DNA of 9,415 bases, from contig JALRDS010000045.1 in the NCBI GenBank assembly GCA_023259925.1, positions 1 to 9,415 of the forward strand. Reading direction: 5' to 3'. How positions within the stretch are numbered: position 1 is the first letter of the stretch; each line of letters starts with the position of its first letter. A program made the position numbers and the translations under genes. The notes beneath the pieces are model-generated. The model worked only from the letters and a program-made list of their open reading frames with translations. It was not told the origin of the DNA and ran no database searches. Shown here piece after piece: positions 1-5,756 of the stretch. Origin of the DNA: Candidatus Saccharimonadia bacterium. Its GTDB lineage: Bacteria; Patescibacteriota; Saccharimonadia; Saccharimonadales; Saccharimonadaceae.

Positions 1-55
1 CTCGTGTCAATAACTTTTTTGAGATTTTGCTGAGTATTTTTTAGCCATTTTTTTG

Positions 56-73
56 AACACTATATGTAGTGTT
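56..73. repeat. Short perfect hairpin downstream of the HAD gene
   Basis: A 7-bp perfect stem (AACACTA at 56-62, TAGTGTT at 67-73) closes a four-base loop. It sits about 45 bases past the stop of the minus-strand HAD gene. A T-tract precedes it on the plus strand, so on the minus strand the hairpin is followed by A's rather than U's. It therefore does not have the form of an intrinsic terminator for the HAD transcript. It may be a processing or stabilising 3' hairpin. The rest of 1-116 shows nothing else I can support, apart from a lone TTGACA on the minus strand (5-10) whose -10 would lie outside the window. Confidence 0.35.
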
Positions 74-116
74 GGTGGGTATATGAATGACAGTAGGTAT
101 TCCGTGCGCGAGCTGT

Positions 117-758
117 TCATAGGTCAGCGAGCAGTCGAGCATTTAGTTGATCAGTGATGTAATCTGCGTCCGTTAGCTCAGTTGCACTATGGGTATTCGT
201 GATGGCAATACAGGTCATTCCTGCGGCTTTAGCGGCCCTGCAGCCCGATGGTGAGTCTTCTATGGCAATGCAATCATGCGGTGCAACTCCAAGTCGCTCG
301 GCAGCCAACAAGTAGCCTTCAGGGTGTGGTTTACCGTGAGTTATATCTTCTGCGCAGACAATAGTTGAAAAGACATTTGATAGGGAGGTGGCTGCTAAAG
401 CGGCTGTGGCCTCGGCATTATTTGAGCCAGTTACTAATGCTAGGGCTGTGTTGTGGTCTACAAGATCCTGCATAAGTGTAATGGCATCGCTGTAGCAATC
501 GATAGACGTAGCTAGCTGGAGGTACGTCCGCGTTTTATCGTTAAGTAGTTGCGGTAATTCATGTAATGAAACATTCTTTGCGGTTAGAAAATCCGTGAAC
601 CCTTGTTCATCAGTCTTTCCTGCAAAGTACGCAACATAGCCTTCATCAGTAAGCGCTATGTCTCGTGACGTAAGCGTACGTTTAAACGACTCCATGTGGG
701 TCGGCTCGCTATTGATAATAACGCCGTCTAGGTCAAAACAAACTGGTCGTGTATACAT
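117..758 (-). CDS. HAD-superfamily phosphatase / beta-phosphoglucomutase-like hydrolase
   Basis: This is a cytoplasmic phosphoryl-transfer enzyme of HAD subfamily I, about 213 aa, the usual length for the beta-phosphoglucomutase/phosphatase type. The four HAD motifs are visible, numbered from the start used here. Motif I is DLDGV with nucleophile D9 and acid/base D11. Motif II is VTGS (T110/S112). Motif III is the lysine of GKPHPEGY (K143). Motif IV is the acidic pair in IEDSPSG (E167, D168), which binds Mg2+. The segment between motifs I and II is the helical cap that sets specificity; the substrate (sugar phosphate, nucleotide or other) cannot be read from sequence. I chose the ATG at 756-758 because a TATACT box ends 6 bases before it and HAD proteins typically begin a few residues before motif I. 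The frame also opens at an ATG at 774-776, adding six residues, but that start has neither a Shine-Dalgarno sequence nor a promoter placed for it. The gene stands alone on its strand and ends in TGA. Confidence 0.9.
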   Translation of the reverse strand: MYTRPVCFDLDGVIINSEPTHMESFKRTLTSRDIALTDEGYVAYFAGKTDEQGFTDFLTAKNVSLHELPQLLNDKTRTYLQLATSIDCYSDAITLMQDLVDHNTALALVTGSNNAEATAALAATSLSNVFSTIVCAEDITHGKPHPEGYLLAAERLGVAPHDCIAIEDSPSGCRAAKAAGMTCIAITNTHSATELTDADYITDQLNARLLADL

Positions 759-764
759 ATACAA

Positions 765-770
765 AGTATA
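765..770 (-). promoter_or_regulatory. -10 box for leaderless HAD mRNA
   Basis: On the minus strand TATACT is followed by exactly six bases (TTGTAT) and then the ATG at 758. Transcription normally begins 6-7 bases after a -10 hexamer, so the mRNA would start at the ATG itself. No good -35 lies at 16-18 bases; a TTGTCA is 23 bases away, too far. This box lies inside the longer alternative reading frame, which argues against the longer start. The call rests on the match to the same arrangement at 1434 and 1865. Confidence 0.4.
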
Positions 771-909
771 CAACATTTGTAAAAAACACTTAATGACAAC
801 GATAATATAGACATAATGTTGTAAATTAAAATTAAACCTACTTGAACCTATAACAGATATAAAATCCTTAAAATTGTAAATATAGCATCGATAAATAATT
901 CAAAACCTA

Positions 910-938
910 TTGCATTTCTGGGTATGGAGTGCTATATT
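910..938 (+). promoter_or_regulatory. Sigma-70-type promoter driving the candidate RNA region
   Basis: TTGCAT (910-915) and TATATT (933-938) are separated by 17 bases, and TGC before the -10 gives an extended -10. The predicted start is near 945. No protein gene with a start codon follows closely: the only long open frame from here (947-1204) lacks an ATG or GTG. The next protein gene, at 1446, has its own -10 box. The promoter therefore probably serves a non-coding transcript. Confidence 0.5.
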
Positions 939-944
939 GAACCT

Positions 945-1415
945 AAGCTTTTACAAACACAAAAAAGCAGCAAGCAGTAACAAAAACGCACCTTTACAAC
1001 TTCACGTCACATGTCACCTCGCCATTATCGATTCTCGAACGGATAGTCGATAACACCATATATATAATCGGTTGCTTCATTTTGGGTTACTCTGTAGCTC
1101 ACGCACCTTTAGTTGCAGCCGTAGCGTATGGCGTTATCGATGCTCCGATACATCTTTGCGATGGTTCGTCGAGCACTAGATATAGGCTAGTACCGACGCG
1201 CTGAGTTACTCCTTATCATATAGGGTCCACACCTATGATAGTGAAAGCACTCAGCGTGTATGCGGAACGCATATATGACGGATGCTCTAGCACTTGCTGG
1301 AGCGGTCAGTTGCCTCGAGTGATTGGTTGTCTATCGACACACGCGCTTACTTTTACTTTTAGAGCGGACTGTGATTTGTCTAGACGTTTGCCTTTCACTC
1401 AGGCTTCCTTGTTTT
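945..1415 (+). ncRNA. Candidate structured non-coding RNA (unrecognised family)
   Basis: This gene-free stretch follows a good promoter and contains a run of closely packed hairpins. Stems seen directly: 1025-1031/1047-1053 (7 bp), 1118-1123/1127-1132 (6 bp), 1135-1139/1146-1150 (5 bp), 1175-1179/1187-1191 (5 bp), 1196-1206/1249-1259 (11 bp), inside it 1214-1220/1234-1240 plus 1223-1224/1232-1233, then 1259-1264/1268-1273 (6 bp) and 1284-1291/1296-1303 (8 bp). Three stems contain a G-T pair (1121/1129, 1198/1257, 1288/1299). These pair in a plus-strand RNA but would be C-A mismatches in the opposite one, so the RNA should be read on the plus strand. The 3' end is uncertain: structure is dense to about 1308, and a weak GCCT/AGGC hairpin with a T-rich tail (1390-1415) could be the end. 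I looked for tmRNA, RNase P, SRP and tRNA signatures on both strands and found none. Confidence 0.4.
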
Positions 1416-1433
1416 ATTGGTATATACAGGTGG

Positions 1434-1439
1434 TATAGT
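1434..1439 (+). promoter_or_regulatory. Extended -10 box for a leaderless mRNA
   Basis: TGG precedes TATAGT, giving an extended -10, and six bases later comes the ATG at 1446, so the transcript would begin at the start codon. A weak TTGTTT (1409-1414) lies 19 bases upstream as a possible -35. The ATG has no Shine-Dalgarno sequence at the usual distance. Confidence 0.45.
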
Positions 1440-1445
1440 GAGAAG

Positions 1446-1826
1446 ATGGTAGCAAAAATAATTGTTGGAAGTACCGGCTTAGCGGCACTCTTGCTTATTA
1501 TTCTCATGCAATCTACTGCACCTTCGACGGCTGGTCCAATCGGACTACTAGCCGTATTTTTTTTGATTTATATTATTACAATTGGCCTAATGACGGAGGT
1601 GCTGTGGGTAGGCTCAAGAGTGTTTCAGTCGCTGGCTCAGAAAGTCACTACAAAGCGACCGCCGGCCCGCATTAGCTTGGTGCGCGCCTATTATTTTTCT
1701 ACTGTACTAGCACTCGGCCCAGTTATCCTGCTGGCAATGCAGTCTATCGGTTCGCTTGGGGTGTATGAGGTGGTGCTAGTTGTCATATTTGTAGCAGTGG
1801 GTTTTTTGTACATTTCACGTCGTTGA
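1446..1826 (+). CDS. Small four-helix membrane protein, function unknown
   Basis: The product is 126 aa and I do not recognise a named family. Four hydrophobic segments are visible, at about residues 5-21, 29-50, 84-100 and 104-122. A short basic stretch between helices 2 and 3 (KVTTKRPPAR) and the C-terminal RR probably face the cytoplasm, placing both termini inside. The frame stays open upstream to 1323, but the ATG at 1446 is preferred. It begins just before the first helix, and a -10 box six bases upstream points to it. The upstream extension is cysteine- and arginine-rich and overlaps the structured-RNA region. The gene lies 51 bases before the next gene, which has its own -10. Its position before an ATPase of the secretion type suggests, without proof, a membrane partner of that machine. 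Confidence 0.75.
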   Translation: MVAKIIVGSTGLAALLLIILMQSTAPSTAGPIGLLAVFFLIYIITIGLMTEVLWVGSRVFQSLAQKVTTKRPPARISLVRAYYFSTVLALGPVILLAMQSIGSLGVYEVVLVVIFVAVGFLYISRR

Positions 1827-1864
1827 TCGTGCGAAACTACGGGATTTCTCGATGGGCGCTGTGC

Positions 1865-1870
1865 TATACT
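1865..1870 (+). promoter_or_regulatory. Extended -10 box before the 143-aa gene
   Basis: TGC precedes TATACT, and the ATG at 1878 follows after seven bases. This again predicts a leaderless transcript or one with a leader of a base or so. No convincing -35 is seen, as is common for extended -10 promoters. It probably also serves the downstream ATPase gene, which starts 19 bases after the end of the 143-aa gene. Confidence 0.5.
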
Positions 1871-1877
1871 GACTGGT

Positions 1878-2309
1878 ATGGAACCAAAGCAATCTGCGCC
1901 TGAATTCTCTCCGATATTGCCTGAATCAGGTGTAAACGAAAACGGTCGCGAAAACCCTAGCCAGGCCACGGAGTTTGGAAGTGAGCGCAAAAATGAAAGC
2001 GTTGCAGAGCGAGCGGGTGAGTATTCAGTCCAATCTCAAGCTTCTGTAGCTGCGCAGGCTGCATCGGTTGTATTACCCACACCAATCGCAGTGAGTCAGA
2101 GCCCGCAGCCACAATCTGTGCAAGATGATGACCTGCCTGCTGTTGCTGCGGATGAAGATCTTATTGAGAAGGAGTGGGTGGATAAAGCTAAGCAGATTAT
2201 AAGCTCCACTCGTGATGACCCAGCACGACGAGAAAAAGAGGTGAGCAGGCTGCAAGCAGATTACTTGAAGAAGCGATACGGAAAAGAGCTCGGATCACCA
2301 TCCGACTAA
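1878..2309 (+). CDS. Conserved-type hypothetical protein upstream of the ATPase
   Basis: This is a 143-aa soluble protein with no signal peptide or membrane segment. Residues 1-90 are rich in Ala, Ser, Gln, Pro and Glu and look disordered. Residues about 95-138 (from LIEKEWVDKAKQII to KKRYGKEL) are strongly charged and predicted helical, and look like the conserved functional part. I recall similar short proteins beside type IV secretion-type genes in Saccharibacteria, but cannot give a function. The start has no Shine-Dalgarno sequence, and a -10 box ends seven bases upstream. The gene ends 19 bases before the ATPase gene, so the two are likely cotranscribed. A role as adaptor or regulator of the ATPase is inference from position only. 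Confidence 0.75.
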   Translation: MEPKQSAPEFSPILPESGVNENGRENPSQATEFGSERKNESVAERAGEYSVQSQASVAAQAASVVLPTPIAVSQSPQPQSVQDDDLPAVAADEDLIEKEWVDKAKQIISSTRDDPARREKEVSRLQADYLKKRYGKELGSPSD

Positions 2310-2316
2310 CAATAGT

Positions 2317-2322
2317 AGGGGG
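2317..2322 (+). promoter_or_regulatory. Ribosome binding site fixing the GTG start of the ATPase
   Basis: AGGGGG sits six bases before GTG (2329-2331). It supports this non-ATG start and keeps the N-terminal membrane helix in the protein. There is no nearer in-frame ATG that would retain the helix. Confidence 0.7.
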
Positions 2323-2328
2323 CAAAAC

Positions 2329-5163
2329 GTGGTAGGGGTTTTCATCAGTATTTTTGTTATAGCGCTTCTAGTGCTTATCGCCGGTGCGGTAGTCTTTTCC
2401 CAGTATCAAAAAACGTTACGCGAGGCAAAGAATTATGAACGTGGCCTGAAGATGGTCCCTATGATGATTCATCTACCGCCAACTAGTGATGATCTTGAGA
2501 CGGGCGGGCGTGATGAGCGTGATGTGACTGAAGAGCTTCTTAGCCAGGCGCAGGTTATGTATAACATTATTGCCTCGACAGCCACCAAAGGTTTTAAGAG
2601 CAAAATTTATGGACAGCGTCACATTTCATTTGAGATTGTGGCGCGAGACGGGTTGGTGCGATACTACACCGTTGTGCCCGTAGTGCTGGTTGACGTTATT
2701 CGTCAGGCTGTATCGGCCGCGTATCCATCGGCTCGGCTAGAGGAGGTGGAGGAGCATAGTGTATTTAGCGAAATAGGTAAGCTCACCGGTACAATTGGTG
2801 GCGAGTTTACGCTAAAAAAGGACTACGCGTACCCGATTGCGACATATCAAGAGTCCAAGCGCGATGCCAGTAGGGCGCTCCTATCAGCTTTGAGTAGTGC
2901 CGGAAGAGAGGATGGTATCGGTATTCAGGTACTGATTCGACCTGCGCGTGATGGCTGGGCGAAACGATCTACAGCCAAGGCAGAAGGTATCGTAAAGAAT
3001 AAGGGTAAGAAAAAAGGAATGGGGGCATTAGCGTCTTCACGGGATATCATGGGTGCATTATGGAAGCCGCCAGAAAGCTCCGATGGTGACGATAAGCACG
3101 AAGACAAGCAGCTTAGCAATCTTGAGCGTGCCGAAGTTGAGGCTATCGAGGAAAAGACACGCTACCCGGGGTATGAGTCTCTCGTACGAGTTGTTGTAAG
3201 TTCAAACACGGCAGCCAGGTCGCAGTCGTTACTAAAGAACGTTATATCGGCGTTTTCACTGTTTGACTCAGCGAGCTATAACGGGTTCAAGTTCACGATG
3301 AGCCGGAATATTGAGGAATTAACAACGGCATATATTTTTCGTTTTTTCCCGCAAACGGTGACTAGCAATATTTTAAATACTGTTGAACTTGCTACAATAT
3401 TTCATCTTCCAGACCAAAAGAACATTCCAAGCAGTCAGGTTCAGCGCCAGATGAGCAAGCAAGTAGACGGTCCTACTCAAGTCATGGAGGAAGGCTTCCT
3501 ACTTGGCTATAACGAGTTCCGCGGCATGAAAAAACCAATTAGACTCAGTACAAACGATCGCCGTCGGCATACTTACATCATTGGGCAGACCGGTACTGGT
3601 AAATCGGTTCTACTAGAGAACTTGGCCTTCCAAGACATGATGGACGGGAAGGGGTTTGCATTTGTTGATCCTCATGGTGATTCAGTAGAGGCACTACTAG
3701 GCAAGGTGCCGAAAGAACGAGTCGAAGATGTGATTTACTTCAACCCTGGTGATATGACAAATCCGATTGGTTTAAACATGTTTGAGTTTGACCATGAGGA
3801 TCAGAAGGACTTCTTGGTCCAAGAAGCTATTAACATGCTGTATGGATTATACGATCCCGGTCACACCGGTATTGTTGGTCCACGATTGGAACATATATTC
3901 CGTAACGCGGCGCTCCTGCTAATGGCCGACCCAGCAGGCGGAACATTTATTGATATTCCAAAAGTGCTTATTGATCAGGATTACATGAAGAGTAAATTGA
4001 AATATGTGACAGATCAAACAGTGATTGATTTCTGGACAAAAGAATTTCCAGCGTCACAGCGCTCTAATGAGGCAGGTGAGGTGATTAGCTGGGTAGTGAG
4101 TAAGTTTGGTCCGTTTATTAGCAACGACTCGATGCGAAACATTATTGGTCAAACTAAATCAGGCTTCAACTTGCGTGATATTATGGACGGCAAGAAAATC
4201 CTCCTGGTAAATCTATCGAAGGGGCGAATGGGGGAGTTAAACTCTAAGCTACTTGGTATTATCTTTGTAATGAAGTTCCAGGCTGCGGCAATGGGTCGCG
4301 CGAATATACCCGAAGATGAACGCGTGGACTTTAGTTTGTATGTAGATGAGTTCCAGAACTTCGCAACAGAGAGCTTCGAGTCGATCTTAAGCGAGGCTCG
4401 AAAGTACCGACTTAATCTCATTTTAGGTAACCAGTTCATGACGCAGTTAACAGATAAAATCCGTGAAGCGATTATTGGAAATGTTGGAACGGTAATTGCG
4501 GGTCGCATTGGTGTCACTGACGCTGAGCTGATGGTGAAACGGTTCCAGCCTACGTTTGACGCTGAAGACCTTATTAAAATGCCGAATTATCAGAGTGTCA
4601 CAAGCGTTATGATTAATAATATGCCTTCTGCTCCTTTTAGTATGAATTTTGTGCCACCGATGGGTCAGGTGAATCCGCAACTGAGTGATGCACTCAAGCG
4701 TCTTTCTGCGGCAAAATACGGGCGCCCACGAGCTGCGGTTGAGAAGGAAATATTTGATAGATTAGGATCGGCAGAAAAAGCAAAGCAAGAACGGCTACAG
4801 AGTATGCGATCTCAGTCGGCAGCTCGCCCACAATCGCCTTCGATGCCATCTGCTGCGAAACCAGCAGGGGGGTCGTCGTTCCTTGATGAATGGCTAACAA
4901 AGCGCCAGCAGTTAGCAAATGCACCCGCTGCGCAAAAGCAGGCCTCACCATCAACGGTTCAAAAGCAGACAGGAGCCCCTCCGGTATCCGTCAGCTCACC
5001 CTTCGGTCCGCTGTCTAGTTCACCTTCTGCCACTGATCAACAGACTAGTGTGGCGACTGGAGAGGATATGCAGGGCCAGGCTGCAAGTAAAACACCCGGT
5101 AAATTACATCTACGGGGTGATGAAAGTTCAGATGATAGTGAAGTTGCCGTGAAGCTCCGCTAG
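2329..5163 (+). CDS. VirD4/TraG-type membrane ATPase of a type IV secretion/conjugation-like system
   Basis: The product is 944 aa and starts at GTG. Residues about 3-24 form one transmembrane helix. Residues about 40-390 are an N-terminal domain lacking obvious catalytic motifs, interrupted near 215-250 by a Lys-rich stretch. The ATPase core carries Walker A GQTGTGKS (419-426), the conserved VDPHGD (446-451), Walker B SLYVDEFQN with D673/E674, and a glutamine in ILGNQFMTQL as in coupling-protein ATPases. This matches the DUF87/TraG-TraD C-terminal group: hexameric motors at the inner face of the membrane that deliver DNA or protein substrates. From about 785 onward comes a helical segment, then a Pro/Ser/Gln/Ala-rich, probably disordered tail to 944 with a conserved-looking FLDEWL patch near 851. 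No relaxase, VirB4 or channel gene is in the window. The substrate is unknown, and a role in pilus or protein export is as plausible as DNA transfer. Confidence 0.88.
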   Translation: MVGVFISIFVIALLVLIAGAVVFSQYQKTLREAKNYERGLKMVPMMIHLPPTSDDLETGGRDERDVTEELLSQAQVMYNIIASTATKGFKSKIYGQRHISFEIVARDGLVRYYTVVPVVLVDVIRQAVSAAYPSARLEEVEEHSVFSEIGKLTGTIGGEFTLKKDYAYPIATYQESKRDASRALLSALSSAGREDGIGIQVLIRPARDGWAKRSTAKAEGIVKNKGKKKGMGALASSRDIMGALWKPPESSDGDDKHEDKQLSNLERAEVEAIEEKTRYPGYESLVRVVVSSNTAARSQSLLKNVISAFSLFDSASYNGFKFTMSRNIEELTTAYIFRFFPQTVTSNILNTVELATIFHLPDQKNIPSSQVQRQMSKQVDGPTQVMEEGFLLGYNEFRGMKKPIRLSTNDRRRHTYIIGQTGTGKSVLLENLAFQDMMDGKGFAFVDPHGDSVEALLGKVPKERVEDVIYFNPGDMTNPIGLNMFEFDHEDQKDFLVQEAINMLYGLYDPGHTGIVGPRLEHIFRNAALLLMADPAGGTFIDIPKVLIDQDYMKSKLKYVTDQTVIDFWTKEFPASQRSNEAGEVISWVVSKFGPFISNDSMRNIIGQTKSGFNLRDIMDGKKILLVNLSKGRMGELNSKLLGIIFVMKFQAAAMGRANIPEDERVDFSLYVDEFQNFATESFESILSEARKYRLNLILGNQFMTQLTDKIREAIIGNVGTVIAGRIGVTDAELMVKRFQPTFDAEDLIKMPNYQSVTSVMINNMPSAPFSMNFVPPMGQVNPQLSDALKRLSAAKYGRPRAAVEKEIFDRLGSAEKAKQERLQSMRSQSAARPQSPSMPSAAKPAGGSSFLDEWLTKRQQLANAPAAQKQASPSTVQKQTGAPPVSVSSPFGPLSSSPSATDQQTSVATGEDMQGQAASKTPGKLHLRGDESSDDSEVAVKLR

Positions 5164-5174
5164 TGACGGGTCGG

Positions 5175-5741
5175 TTAAGCTCGTTTTCCGGTGATCATAA
5201 CTCGCAAGTAATCGAATAAAAGGCCAATGGTCCAGCCAAGTACAAAAGCGGCAATCGTTTCACTGCCGGTAAGTGGGTAGCCATAATGCTTGGCAACGGT
5301 GTAGGTGATTAATGATAAGAAGAAGGCAGCAACTGAACCAGCCAAAATTGCATTTGGACGTGCAACTGTAGAGCCAACTGTTTCCGAGGTCTTCTCGATG
5401 GCTTTTGCATGAATAAGCTTGCTGAATGTACGAGAGGCCGGTGACATGTGAGACTGAGCCTCTTTCATAGTCGTTTTAAAGCTTGCGGCTTGCTTTGCCT
5501 TGCGTTGTGCTGGGGTGTCGCGACGCTTCTCGAGTTGCGGTGTTTTTTCCTGCTTCTCGGGCTGTTTTGCGGCTTCTAGAGCCTCAGCACGAGCTTTTTC
5601 TTGGTTGCGTTCGCCATTTTCTTTTTCGAGCTTTTTTTCACGTTCGTGCGCAAGTTCTGCGGACCGTTCATGTCCAAGCTCTTCAAGCTGTTCATGGTTC
5701 TTCGCATGTAGCTCAGGCGAGCCTTGAAGTCGTTCAGCCAT
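5175..5741 (-). CDS. Charged helical protein with two C-terminal membrane segments, unknown function
   Basis: The product is 188 aa and I do not recognise a family. Residues about 10-85 are extremely charged (Glu, Lys, Arg, Ala, Gln) with coiled-coil character. Residues 85-125 are a basic amphipathic linker. Two transmembrane helices follow at about 131-149 and 161-180, joined by a short loop (KHYGYPLTGS), and the end is basic (TGKRA). The likely topology is a long cytoplasmic coiled coil on a membrane hairpin. The start is supported by AAGGGGG eight bases upstream, which overlaps the stop codon of the preceding 612-aa gene, so the two are translationally linked in one operon. The stop is 11 bases from the stop of the convergent ATPase gene. 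It could be a scaffold or tether at the cell envelope, but this is inference. Confidence 0.8.
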   Translation of the reverse strand: MAERLQGSPELHAKNHEQLEELGHERSAELAHEREKKLEKENGERNQEKARAEALEAAKQPEKQEKTPQLEKRRDTPAQRKAKQAASFKTTMKEAQSHMSPASRTFSKLIHAKAIEKTSETVGSTVARPNAILAGSVAAFFLSLITYTVAKHYGYPLTGSETIAAFVLGWTIGLLFDYLRVMITGKRA

Positions 5742-5749
5742 AGTTTATT

Positions 5750-5756
5750 CCCCCTT
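5750..5756 (-). promoter_or_regulatory. Strong ribosome binding site overlapping the upstream stop codon
   Basis: On the minus strand AAGGGGG begins with the last two bases of the TAA stop of the 612-aa gene and lies eight bases before the ATG of the 188-aa gene. A ribosome ending the first gene could restart on the second, so the two products are probably made in linked amounts. Confidence 0.7.

Noticed and set aside
5..48. Minus-strand TTGACA (5-10) and a 13-codon frame starting MAKKYSAKS (46-48)
   Set aside because: The -10 for the TTGACA would fall outside the window. The small frame has no ribosome site and nothing to support it.
1025..1060. GTTCGAG on the minus strand as a tRNA or tmRNA T-loop
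   Set aside because: The flanking five-base arms do not pair, and no acceptor stem or CCA end is present.
947..1204. 86-codon open frame on the plus strand with a hydrophobic middle part
   Set aside because: It contains no ATG or GTG and no ribosome site, and it overlaps the densest structured-RNA signal. A frame of this length is not rare by chance. A decayed membrane-protein gene remains a remote alternative.
1390..1415. GCCT/AGGC hairpin followed by a T-rich stretch as a terminator
   Set aside because: The stem is only 4 bp and the T run is interrupted, so I use it only as a possible end of the candidate RNA and not as a terminator call.
1235..1438. 67-codon ATG frame on the plus strand
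   Set aside because: The composition is Cys/Trp/Arg-rich and unlike its neighbours. There is no ribosome site, and its 5' part lies within paired stems of the candidate RNA.
1323..1445. N-terminal extension of the 126-aa membrane protein
   Set aside because: The extra 41 residues are Cys/Arg/Leu-rich and look non-coding, and the -10 box at 1434-1439 would lie inside the gene.
5483..5743. Plus-strand frames opposite the 188-aa gene
   Set aside because: They are shadows of the charged repeat-like codons on the minus strand. The minus gene has a clear ribosome site and a sensible membrane topology.
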